From positions 37,123,818 to 37,187,817 of the forward strand of contig CM070919.1 in assembly GCA_036417435.1 (NCBI GenBank): DNA of 64,000 nt, given 5' to 3'. The position numbers and the translations under genes were made by a program. Under the pieces are notes generated by a model. The model saw only the letters and a program-made list of their open reading frames with translations. It was not told the origin of the DNA and did no database searches. This document shows, in pieces, positions 1-12,178 of the stretch (position 1 is its first letter; every line of letters begins with the position of its first letter). The DNA comes from Inia geoffrensis. Taxonomy: Eukaryota > Chordata > Mammalia > Artiodactyla > Iniidae.

Positions 1-3000
1 CCAATCAACACCACTTACCTAGAGATGTGAATGCAGGATGCTCTGATGTGGCAAAGGTGCACATCATCACTTACCTGGACACCAGAAAGGACCCCCTATT
101 ACAACCCTTCATTTCATCTTGATCTCTTGACGGGAACCTGAAAATCACAGGCTACAGGTTCAAAAGGACAGACTTGTAGCAGGACACCTTCAAACGACCT
201 TAGACATTTCCTTCACCATGAGAATATCAACTCTACCTGAATACTTGTAGTACACCAAGGTCGAGGGCATTGTCAAATATGACAGCATTTCATTATGGGG
301 CACCTGCAAAGTTTCATGGTTACGAGCACCATGACAATCACCCAAATATGGCAAGTGCTCATCACCCACATGGCTCATTAAAAATGTTCTCTAAAATAAG
401 ATAAATGAAAACGCATGGTTTCTAGAATTGGTAAGAACAGTCATTTCCTACCTGAATACCTGCAAAGAAAAATGGTAACAACAGTTGTTAGGGAAACTAT
501 TATAACTTATCCAGCTATGTAAATATTAAATGACCTGGGCTCTGGTTTACTCCATATCTTCTTTAATCCATATGGTCACCTACCTGTATACAAGCAATGT
601 CCACCATTAATGAGCATTGTTAGTTTAATCATGATCTCTTCGCACAAACCTAGAAAGATAATATGAAATGCCTGTTAAAGGACACAATGTTTTCTACCAA
701 GACACCCACAAATAATGGCGGTCACTTCATCATTAGGAGACACATCCATCTACCTGCATACTTGCAGCAATCCAAGGTCAGCACCAACGTCAGATAAAAT
801 GTCCTTCTTTGACTGAACACCTGTACAAATCCTATGACTAGTACTGTGATGGGGAATGCCATGATAAATACCTGTATTCACATAATACCTCAGCATTCAC
901 ATGGGTAAAAATGAACATTTCCAGAAATAGAACAAATGAAAACTCATGGTTTCTAGAAGTGGTAAAGACTATCATTCCCTACCTCAATACCTTCAAAAAT
1001 CATGGTAACAAGACATAGGAAGACACATCATTACTTACTTAGGTATACGAAGGTCAGATGGAATGTGTTGTGGTGTAGCCCCACACCAGCACCTATCTCC
1101 ATACCAGCAATGACCCATAATAACTACCAATAATAGGCTCACCAGGATGTCTTGACATGAATCTGAAAAAAACAGTGTAGAATATGTTTGGGGCACATAA
1201 ATCATCCTACCTCTAAAGCTGTAAATTTCCTTGGTCCCTTGTACCATTTTGGTACCCATCCACACCACTTGGCTAGTTGCAGGAGTTCAAGGACAATTCC
1301 TGAGAAGAAACACCATTTTCTCTTGAAGGAATACTTGAAAAAATTCCCAAGGTCAATAACTCAATGATGGCAATATGAAAAGTTACCTGGATCACCTGCA
1401 TATCTGTTCATCACTACAAGTATTAAATACATGTCATCTCTAAACAGAATACAAAAAAAATCACATTTGTACTAATATAATTAGGGTCAAATTAATTTCT
1501 TAACTACACACATGCCAAAAACAAGGTAAATATAAGAGTCTCAAAAATTAACTACATAGATATCTAAAAACCAGAATGTCTTTAATGAGTTAACATCACA
1601 ACATCTTATACTGTATACTAGTAAAGACCTGGACAGGATACTGAAAACAAACATGGTAACACGAATGTTTGGGACACCATACTTACTTACCTTCATACTG
1701 AATATCAGACGGTCTTCATTGTAGTAGGATCCACTTTATCACTTACCTGGTTGAAGGCAAGGTTCTGTTAGCAACCACTGTTATGTTCACAGTGATCTCG
1801 TGACAGGAACCTGAAAAACACATTCAACAAATGTGTTTAAATATACCATTTGTGGGACTTCCTGGGTTGCACAGTGGTTAGGAATCAACATGCCAATGCA
1901 GGGGAACACAGGTTCAAGCCCTGGTCCAGGAAGATCTCACATGCCGCAGAACAACGAAGCCCATGCATCACAACTACTAAGCCTGCTCTCTAGAGCCCAA
2001 GAGCCACAACTACTGAAGCCCACGTGCCTAGAGCCTGAGCTCCATACAAGAAAAGCCACCACAATGAGAAGCCTGAACAACACAACGAAGAGTAGCCCCT
2101 GCTCGCTGCAACCAGACAAAGCCCACATGCAGCAACAAAGATCCAATGCAGCCAAAATTAAATAACTGAATTAATTTTTAAAAAATGATTACAATTTGTT
2201 CTACCAGGACACCTGCCCCTACCTGGTTTACTTCCATTATTATGGAACACATCAACTCTACCTGGGTATGTGTGTTAATTCAGGTCAATACCAATGTCAG
2301 GTGAGACTTTCACTCCTTAATTGGACACCTGCAAAAAACCAATGGTTACAACTGTGGTGGCAACTCCATAACATTTACAACATATGATCAACCTACAACA
2401 TTCACAGGGTTAAATATTATTAGCCTATAAAATATAAAAAATGTAAACTCATGGTTACTACAATTAGTAAGAACTTTTAGCATTTCTTACTTGAATACCT
2501 GCAACAAAATCACGCTAACAAGAAGTGTTAGGAACGCCATCAACACTTACCTGCGTAGATGAAAAAGAGATGGTATGATCTTCATGTACGTAGGTAATAT
2601 GGAAACTGAAAGCTAATGGTTTCAAGAATTGGAAAGCAATCTCTCCTTACCTGAATACCTGCAAAGGAGTCATGGTAACAAGTGTCAGGCTCACAGTCAT
2701 CATTTACCTATGTATGTGCAAGTCACGTGGCCTGTGCTGTGGGTGAGGCCCACGTCGTCACATACCTGCCCCCCAACAGTGTCCCCCGTTAACACCAATG
2801 CTAGGTTCAGAGTGAGGTCTGGACAGGAACCTGGAAAAGACATGAGATATGGCCTTCCTACCAGGACACCTTGATTATGTTATCGTTATAAGATACATCA
2901 ACTGTATCTGGATACTTGCAGTACTCCAAGGTCAACACCAAGGTTGGAAAGCCATAGTTTCTTGACTGGATATCTGAAAAACCCTATGGGAAGTAGTGTG

Positions 3001-6000
3001 GTAAGAAAACCATAATAAATGTCTGCATATATGCAATCCCTTAACACAAATGTTAGGGACAGCATCCTCACTTACCTAGATATTGAAGTTCACACAGTCT
3101 GCACTGTGGTAAGACGCACTTTAACACTTACCTGTTTAAGTGTTATGCTAGTAACAATTAGGTTCATCCTGTTCTCCTAACAGGAACCTGATGAAATACA
3201 TGAAACAAGTGTGTTCAAGACACAGCTTGTTCTACCAGAATGCCTGCAGCTAACCTTGTTCAACTCCATTATTAAGGAACACATCAACTCTACCTGGCTC
3301 CCTGCATCCATTCAAGGTCAACACTGTTGTCAGGAGAGACCAGTGGCACCTACATGGATACCTGCAAAAATCTTATGGATACGACAGTGGAGAGACATCA
3401 CAAAAACTACCTGGATGTGAACAACTCCTCAATACTTACATGATTAAACAAATTTTAACTAAAATACAAAAAGTGTAAACTCATGTTTAGTAGAATTAGG
3501 AAGGGCTCTTAGCAGTTCTTACATGAACACCTGTAACAAAATCACGCTAACAAGAAGCATTAGGAACGCCATCATCACTACCTATGTACATGAAGAACAG
3601 ACGGCCTGTGATGTGCTTTATGCACACATCATCACTTACCTAGATAACAGCATTGTTCCCTGTTATCTACCACTGGTAGCTCACCATCATGTCCTGACAG
3701 GAGTCTGAAAACACATTTAGAGAATGTGTGTGATATCCATACTATTCCAGGGTACACCTTCAGATACCCTTGGTCAGTTGCATACTTTTGAGACTCATCA
3801 ACATTACCTGGATACTTGCAGAAGTTTAGGACTAAACCCGGTTAAGAGATACCTTCTTCTCTTGAAGAGGTATTTCAAATTCCATGCTCACTACTGTGGT
3901 GAAGAACAATAGGATAAATTACCTGGATACCTGCATATCCTTTTATCAGTAGGTGGTTATAAAATGGTATTTTGGAACATGAATATAGTAAAATATCATG
4001 TTTACTTGTGTTGTTAGGGACAAATTAATACCTTTATGATATACAAGCCAAAAATAAAGCTAATATAGTAACTGTAAGTTAAAATATAGTCTTCAACATA
4101 TAATTAACTACATATATGCCTGAAAATAAGAAGGTCTAATGAATTAATATGACATCTCGTACCTTTACACTAGCAAATACCATAACAGGATATCTGCAGG
4201 GAAAAAAAAAAATATGGAAACACTGTGTTCGGGGTTTGGGACATCATCCTCACTTATGTAGACACCTGAAGACAGTTGGTCTACACTCTGCTGTAAGGTC
4301 CTCAGCATCACTTACCTGGTTACATGCAGGGTCCCATTAACGAACATTACTAGGTTCAGTGCAGTGTCACCACTAATATAACATGAAGAAATACATTTGA
4401 CAAGGGAGTTTATGGCAAAAAAATCATTTTACCTAAAGAAAAATATTAAAAAAAGACTACCTGTAATTAATTCTGATTATTTGCATCATTAGGGGAATCA
4501 TCAACACTATGTGGGTCTTGGAGGCACTTCAAGGTTAACACCACTGTTGGATACACTATCATTTCTTGTCTGAGTACCTGTGAAAATTTCATGGTCACCG
4601 TGCTGGTGTGGAACACCAGGATAATTTACCCAGATTCCTGCATATCCCTCCATCACTGCTAAGGTGAATCATACATTATACCTAAACTCTAAACTGATTA
4701 GTAGCATTGGTTGGGACCATATCATTTCTTAACTGACCTCTTTAAGAAAAAAAACATAGTAACAGAAAAGTTAGCAAACCATCCACACTTAACCTACCTG
4801 TCAGATGGCCAGATTATTTGTAGGGTCCTAAATAAAGATAGATCTACATTGTTACTTACTAGATAAAAGCAAAGTCCCATCATTGAGCATTATGAGGTTT
4901 ATCATGGTTTCTTGACAGAAACCTGAAAAACAAATTGTGACAAATGTGTCTACAGCATATCTTTTCTCCCAGGACACTTCAAGTAACCTTGTCCACTTCC
5001 ATCACTGCAGGACCCATCAACTCTACTTGAAATCTTGTATTACTGCAAGATCTATGCTATTGTGAGGCACCATGAATGTTTTGACTACTTACGTGCAAAA
5101 ATACTAGGGTAACCTCTGTGATGTACAACTCTATTTTTATCACATGAATACCCATGGTTGCTCAACACTCACATGCTTAAGCAAAAATTTCCTCTTAAAT
5201 ATGAAAAAGTAAGATGTTTGCTAGCATTGGTTGAAATCACTAATATCATTTCTACCTGAATATCTGAAAAGAAAACACATGGCAAAACAAGTTCAAGAAA
5301 TCAACATCAATTAACTAGATACAAGAAGACCGCCGGGTCTCATGTAGCAAAGGTGCACCTCATGACAAACCTGGATATCAGAAATGTCCCCCCTTAATTA
5401 CCACTGTCAGGTTCATTGACGTCACTCGAAGGAACCTGAAAAATACATTATGATGTACGTGTAAAAGGATGCAATTATTCTTCCAGGACACCTTGGTCAC
5501 TGCGTCATTATGAGACCATCAACTGTAACTGAATACTTGCTGTATTCCGAGGTCTAGACCACTGCCAAATAAGACAGGGTTTCTTTATGGGACACCTGCA
5601 AAATTTCCACGGTTACTGCTGCAGTTGAGGACATAATGTTAATTACCTGGATATGGCAATCCCTCAACACTCACGGGGTTCAACAAAAATGTTCTCTAAG
5701 TTATAAAATGTGAAAACTAATTGTTTTTAGAATCAGTAAGGAGTCTATAATTTTCTGCCTGAATACCAGCTAAGAAATTGTGGTAACATCAACCCTGAGA
5801 AACGCCATCATCTTTTAGGTGGATATCTGGAGATCAGAGGGCCTGTGCCGTGGGTTAGGCCCACATCATCACTTACCTGCACCCTAACAGGGTCCCCATT
5901 AACAGCAATGCTAGGTTCAAAGGGATTCCTTGACAGGAACCTGAAAAAGACATTTGGAAAGCTGTGTTAAAGGACACAACATTTTTCTACCAGGATATCT

Positions 6001-6738
6001 GCAAATATCCTTACGGAGTACACCAACAAAGCCTGGATATTTTCATTAATGAAAGATCAGTACTGATGCCAAATAAAATCATCATTACTTCACTGAATAC
6101 CTGCCAGAAATCTGTGGGTACTACTTGGGCTGGGGACATCATGATAACTACCTATATATGTGTCATCCTTCAACACACACAGGGTTAAACACAAACTTTT
6201 TGTAATACAAAAAGTGAAAACATGCTTTCTAGAATTGGTAAAGCTCTATCACTTCTGACCTGAAAAGCTGCGTAAAAAAAAGAAATCATGTTAATCTGAG
6301 TGTGAGAACACATCATCTCTTACCAAGGCATATGAAGGCCAGATGGCCTGGGCTGTGGTTTAGGCCCAGGCCATCACTTACCTCGATACCAGCATTGTCA
6401 CATGTTAACTATGACTGAGAATCGCACCTAGGTATCTTGACATGTATCTGAAAACACATCACGCAAAATGTGTTCAGAACACATCTCATTCTACCTGTTC
6501 ACCTGCAAATTCCATTGATCAGTTATATCATTTATGGATGCATAAACATTATCTGCATAACTTCAAAAACCTGAGATCAAACCATAGAAAGAGAACCTTC
6601 ATCTTTTGAAGGGATACCTGCAAAAATCCCATGGTCAGTATTATGGGTATGGAAAATACAATAAATTACCTGGAAACTATCACAATAGTGTAAAAAATTG
6701 ATCTCTGAACAAGAATAATTTATCATGCTGACTAATAC
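1..6738. repeat. Degenerate tandem array, unit about 510 bp
   Basis: The stretch repeats one theme: ACTTACCTGGATACCTGCA, CAAGGTCAACACC, CATGGTAACA, and a GGAACCTGAAAA marker. That marker or close variants begin near 134, 1159, 1806, 2826, 3182, 3699, 4918, 5431, 5936 and 6444. Clean intervals are 505-517 bp; others are about 356, 650 or 700 bp, or doubles, so units were lost or fused. Inside the unit at 5431-5936, CCTG-type boxes fall 54-66 bp apart, which fits nine sub-repeats of about 57 bp. AT-rich variants at 1440-1660 and 3970-4190 resemble each other, hinting at a longer period. Units look moderately diverged. The array starts beyond the left edge and ends where L1 begins. I do not recognise the family, and no coding frame runs through it. 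Confidence 0.8.
1854..2186 (+). mobile_element. CHR-type tRNA-derived SINE
   Basis: The element starts with GGGACTTCCTGGGTTGCACA, a decayed form of the usual SINE head, followed by a box-B-like region, repeats of CACAACTACT and GAAGCC, and an A/T-rich tail. It interrupts a unit of the left tandem array: TACCATTTGT before it and TACAATTTGT after it look like a diverged target-site duplication. It is older than the CHR-1 copies further right. Confidence 0.85.
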
Positions 6739-9596
6739 TTTTAATTTTGGGGTGAATCTCCATACTGGTTGTCATAGTGGTAGTAATTTACATCTTTACC
6801 AACAATGCACAAGGATTTTCTTTTCTCCATGTTCTTTAAAACGCTTGTAATCTCTTGTCTTTTGGCTGTAGCCATTCTAACAGGAGTGAGATGATCTCAT
6901 GATTTTGATTTTCATTTCCCTGATGATTAAAGACATCAAACGTTTTTTTTCATATATCTGTTTGACATTTGTATGTCTTCTCCAGAAAAAAATATCTATT
7001 CAGATCCTTTCTCCATTTTTAACTAATTGGGTTTTATTTTGTTTTTCTTTGTGTGTGTGTTGTTTTGTTGTAGTTGTTTTTGTTTTTTGTTTTTTGTTTT
7101 TTTTTCTGTGTGGAAGGTTTTTTAGGTTGACTTAGTCCCACTTATTCATTTTTACGTTTGCTTTGTTGACTGTCCCTTGGGGTCACAACCAAAAAATCAC
7201 TATTCCCAATAACGAGGTCAAGGAGATTTTCTCCCAGGATTTTTTTTAGGAGTTTTATGGTTTCAAGTTATACATCTGTGTCTTTAATCTCTTTTGAGTT
7301 AATTTTGTGAGTATTGTGAGTTAGGGGTCCAATTTAGTCCTTTTATATTCCTTAGACTGCACCAGTTTACATTTCCACCAAAAATGCACACGACATCCCT
7401 TTTCTTCACATTCTCATAAATATTTCTTTTTTCTTCTTGTTTTTATAATAGCCATTCTAACAGGTGGGAGTTGATGTATCATTGTGGTTTTGATTTGCTT
7501 TTACCTGATGATTAGTGATGTTGAGCATTTGTTCATGTACCTGTTGGCCATCTGTATGTCTTTTTTGGGGAAAAATGTCTTTTCAACTCCTTTAGCCCAT
7601 CTTTTATTTAATTTTTGACGGATATTATATTACGTTACTTATATATTTTGAATATTAACCCCTTATCAAGAAAATGGTTTGCACATATGTTCTCCAGTTC
7701 CATAGCTGCTTTTTAGTTTGCTGATTGTTCATTGTGCTGGGCAAAGTTTTACATTCATTTGCTGTAGTTCCACTTTTTTTGTTTTTTTTTTTTTTGGTTT
7801 TGGGGCTTCCACATTTGGTATTATATCTGAAAAATATTTGTCAAAGCTATATTGAAGAACTTGTCCTTTATGCTTTCTTCAAGTAGTTTTACAGATTTAG
7901 GTCTTATATTTAAGACGTCAGTCCACGTTGAGTTAATTTTTGTGAGTGGTACAAGAAAGGGGTCCAATTGTATTCTTCTGTAGGTTGTTATCCAGTTTTT
8001 TTTTCCAACACCATTTACCGAACAGATTGTATTTCCCCTACTGCACCTCCTTGGCTCCCTTGTCAAATATTGGTTAACAGTAAATGCGTGGTTTTATTTC
8101 TGTGCTCTTGATTCTGTTTCACTGGACTAGGTCTCTATTTTTTCCCCAGAATCTAGTGTTTTAATCAGTATAGTTTTGTAATAAAGTTTGAAGTTAGGAA
8201 TTCTGATGCCCCTATATTTTTTCTTTGACCAGGTTGATTTGGCTATTAGTGGTGCCTTGTGGTTCCATACACATTTTAGGGTTGTTTTCTCTTTATGTAT
8301 AAAAATCATTGGAATATTGACAGGGGTGGTATTGAAGTTTTAGACAGCTTTGGGTAGTATAGATAGTTTTACAATATTTTTCTGGTTCATAACCATGGAA
8401 ATGTTCCTCATTTATTTGTATCTTCAGTTTTTTCATCAGTGTTTTGTCATTTTCAGTGTGTGGATATCTTACCTACTTGGTTTAATTTATTCCTAAATGT
8501 TTTATTTATTTCTGATGCCATTTTAATATGATTGTTTTTTACATTTTTTTTTTCAAATTGTTAGTATATACAAGTACTATTGCTCTTCACATGTTGATTT
8601 TGTATCTTACAACTCAACTGAATTTGTCTATAACTTGTAATACATTTTTTGTGGAATCTTTGGGATTTTCTCTATATAAGATTATATTAAATGCAACCAG
8701 AAATAGCTTTACTTCAACCTTTTCACTTTGGATTTATTTTATTTATTTTTCTTGCCTAATTGCTCTGGCTACGACTTCCAGTATTATGCTGAAAAGGAGT
8801 GGTGAGAGTGCACAAACTTCTTTTGTTTATATTTTTAGCAAAATATTTCAAATTTTCACGCTAGTATTACACTGAGAATTTTTGCATCTATATCAGTAAT
8901 ACTTGACAGTTTTCTTTTTTCTTGTACTATTCTTATGTAGCTTTGGTATCAGGATAATGCTGGACTCATCAAATGACTTTTGGAATGTACCTCAAAGTAT
9001 TTTGGAAAATTTGACATGGATTTGTTTTAATTCAATTTAAATGTTTGGTTGAATTTCCCACAGAAAACATCAGGTCCTAGCCTTTTTTTGGAAATTTTTA
9101 TTACTGATACAATCTTTTCACTCATTGTTGCTCTCTTCAGTTTGTCTATTTCCTCATGAATCAGTTGTGGTAGTTTTTTTGTTGCTAGGAATTCATTTCT
9201 TCTAGGGTATCAAATTTGGTGGTATATATTTGTTGATGGTCAACTCTCATGAGCTGTTGTATTTTTGTTACATCAGTTGTAATGTCTCCTTTCTCATTTC
9301 TGATTTTATTTGAGTATTCTGTTTTATTCTTCATTAGTATAGCTAAAAGGGTAATTATGTTTTCATTTCAAAAGCCACGTCTTGCATTGATGTTTTCTAT
9401 TGTTAACATGGTCTCTGTTTTATTTCTGTTCTCATATTTCGTATTTCATTGCTCTGCTACTTGTGAGCTTAGTGGTTTGTTCCTTTGTTTGCTAGTTCCT
9501 TGAGAAGTAAAGTTGTTTATTTGTGATTTTTCTTTTTTCTTATTGTAGGCATTTGTTGCAATAAACTCTCTTATGTCTTATTAAGCTCTCTTATTA
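6739..9596 (-). mobile_element. Composite L1 fragment, copy 1 of a duplicated block
   Basis: Antisense L1. On the minus strand, 8127-8309 reads as the C-terminal part of ORF2 (FIHKEKTTLKCVWNHK and IRIPNFKLYYKT motifs), and 7821-8066 reads as the following ORF2 segment. Many stops and frameshifts make it dead. The block contains two stacked L1 3' regions: the GATGATTAGTGATG-type segment occurs once near 6920 and again near 7510, with a junction near 7345. The same double structure and junction recur at 12179-15330. Copy 1 lacks about 300 bp that copy 2 has at about 14260-14570. It ends at a short telomere-like CCCTAACCCTAA. Confidence 0.85.
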
Positions 9597-10620
9597 CCCT
9601 AACCCTAAACTTGACACTCTCCAATCTGGATTTACCTGTTCTTTCCCTCTTGATTAGCCTGGACTTATGTGTTTCTGCAGAAGAACAAATGGATTTCACA
9701 CTTCATATCAAGGCACATGTTCTGCAAATGACTTATTACTGTTTATGTGCCCTTGATTACCTGGCTGAGTTGGGGTTTGTCAAGTTCCTCACTGTAACTG
9801 ATAACTCTTTTATCCCGTACATTTAGTGTGTACCTTTTGGAAGGATGTCACTGCACGCAGGACACATTTAAGGAGTTGGGCAGTTTTGCTCCAACTTTCT
9901 GATAGTTAAACATCTCTATCTATTATTTGGAATTATGCCTGAGTGATTCCTACAGTCATATATTTCTGTATCTGTTTTTTTCCAGAAAAAACTAGCCAGT
10001 AAGTTTATGAAATGATGCTCCATCTCAGAAGGATCAGAGAGATGCTGGGTCCAAACCTCTAGGCCTTGAATAGTGGCTGGCACATAGTCTTGCTCACTAA
10101 ATACCTTTGAGTAAGACTTAAAAGTTATGAGGGAGGGCATACATAGTGTGCATAGGTGACAAAAACAGAATTCAGGCAGAGGGGAGAGCAAGGTAAAATG
10201 CTGTAAAGAAGGAACATGGCTGGCTTGTTTGAGGAATGTTGGGAATGCTGGGTGGTTGAAGTTAAGTGAGCAAAGGATAGAGCTCCTTATGTTGTCAACA
10301 GATTGTCAGCCATTTAAAGGACATTTGATTTTACTCTGGGTGAATTTTTTTCAGCAGAGGAGGGCTATCATCTGACTCCCTCTGGCTGCTGTCTTACCAA
10401 TTACTGAGGAGGTAAAAGCAGAATTGGGGAGACAATTAGGAGACTGCTGTAGTAACCAAGGTGGGAGCTCAGGCTGGTTGTTAACCCTGGTGATGGGGAC
10501 CAGTGGTCACATTTTCGTTGTGGGTTTGCAGGTAGAACTGGGGCCAGCCTCACGGATATGACACAAGGCTCTTCACTCAGAAACGTCCATGCTTGTTTTC
10601 ATGCTCTTGTATCCACATTT
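9597..10620. other. No gene; old interspersed repeat remnant
   Basis: No convincing coding frame. The part at about 10060-10560 (GGCTGGCACATAGT, CTCTGGCTGCTGTCTTACC, GGAGACTGCTGTAGTAACC) resembles an ancient mammalian interspersed repeat whose family I cannot name with confidence. The left part, 9610-9900, is unassigned. Confidence 0.4.
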
Positions 10621-12178
10621 AATTTTTTTTTTTCCTCCAGATTTATTGAGACATAATTGATATACAGCATTGTGTAAGTTTGTGATGTACAGTGTGGTGA
10701 TTTGATACAGATATATAGCTTGAAATGATTACCACAATAAGGATTCTTCCATAAGCTCACATCATTAACTTTTTTTGTTGTAAAATTTTTGAGATCTACT
10801 CTCTTAGCAACTTTCAAATATATAATACAACATTGTTAGCTATAACCACCGTGCTGTACATTAAAGTTCCCAGAACTTACTCTTCTTAAAACTGAAAGTT
10901 TCAGTTCGTTGATGCAACATATGATTTGCAGGTATTCTTTCCTACTCTATATGGAGACTTTATACTTTTTATATATATAAAAACTTTTTAGTTTGATATA
11001 ATCCAATCTGTTGGTGTTTACTATTCTGTCTTATGCTTTTGGAATCATGTCCCAAAATTATCTCCCAAACCCATGGTAAGTAGATTCATCTTTATGTTTT
11101 CTTCTAGAAGTTTTATAGTATCTGGTCTTATGTTTCAGTCTTCAAGACACTTCAAATTAATATTTGTGTGGGGTATAAGGTAGGTGTCCAGTTTCATATT
11201 TCTGCATGTGGTTTTCCAGTTTTCCTAATGGCATTTATTGAAGACACTATCATTTCCCCATTCAAAATTGCATTAAAACCAATAACTATTTAGGAATAAA
11301 CTTAACGAAGGAAGTGAAAAATTTGTACTTTGCAAACCACAAGACTTTGATCAAAAAAATGGAAGAAGACAAAACAAGTGGAAAAATATACAGTACTGTG
11401 TTCATGGATCAGAAAAATTATTGTTGATAAAATGTCCATTCTACCCAAAGGCATCTATAGGTTCAATGCAATCTCTAACAAAATTCCAGCAGCATCTTTT
11501 ACAGATATAGAGAAATCAATTTTAAAATTTTCTAAGTGACCACAGGAGACCACAAATAGCCAAAGCTATACTGAGAAAGAACAAATTGGGAGTCATCACA
11601 CTTCCTGATTTAAAACTATATTACAGGGGCTTCCTTGGTGGTGCAGTGGTTAAGAATCCTCCTCCCAATGCAGGGGACACGAGTTCAAGTGCTGGTCTGG
11701 AAGGATCCCACATGCCACGGAGCAACTAAGCCAGTGTGCCACAACTACTGAGACTGCGCTCTACACACCACAAACTACAACTATAAACCCACGTGTCACA
11801 ACTACTGAAGCCCGCATGCCTAGAGCCCGTGCTCTGCAACAAGAGAAGCCTCCAAAATGAGAAGCCCGTACATCACAATGAAGAGTAGCCCCCGCTCGCT
11901 AAAACTAGAGAAAGCCCACGTGCAACAACAAAGACCCAGCGCAGCCAAAAATAAGTAAATGAATTTATTTTAAACAAAAAGAAACTCTATTACAATGCTG
12001 TAGTTATACGACACTATGATACTGGCACTAAAATACACACATAGACTAAAGGAACAGAACAGAGTGTGCAGAAGTAAACTCCAGTGTATAAGCAAGTAAT
12101 AATTGAGATGGGAATAAAGCACACTCAGTGGGCAGGATAGTCTCTTCAACAAACGGTACTCGGAAAACTGGATACTAC
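10621..12178 (-). mobile_element. L1 with 5' inversion (twin-priming structure)
   Basis: From 10621 to about 11265 the sequence is antisense L1: TTTATTGAGACATAATTGAT 3' end, then ORF2 reversed. At about 11266 it flips to sense ORF2 (AATAACTATTTAGGAATAAA, GAAATCAATTTTAAAATTTT, ACTATATTACA) and runs to 12178. The antisense half stops at the ORF2 point reading ATAGTGTCTTCAATAAATG on the minus strand. The sense half ends just past the same point (ATAGTCTCTTCAACAAACG). The two halves therefore meet at one element coordinate, as expected for a single insertion made by twin priming. A SINE later entered the inverted half. Confidence 0.75.
11626..11980 (+). mobile_element. CHR-type SINE inside L1
   Basis: Starts GGGGCTTCCTTGGTGGTGCA and carries AATGCAGGGGACACGAGTTC, CACAACTACTGA blocks and an A-rich tail. 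It splits the L1 ORF2 words 'AAAACTATATTACA' (11612-11625) and 'AAACTCTATTACA' (11982-11994), a slightly diverged target-site duplication. Confidence 0.9.

Noticed and set aside
1854..2186. tRNA genes at the SINE heads
   Set aside because: The box-like words belong to tRNA-derived SINEs with long non-tRNA bodies and tails, not to tRNA genes.
1..6738. CRISPR-like or protein-coding repeat array
   Set aside because: Repeats are diverged, contiguous without unique spacers of fixed length, in mammalian DNA, and no frame stays open across units.
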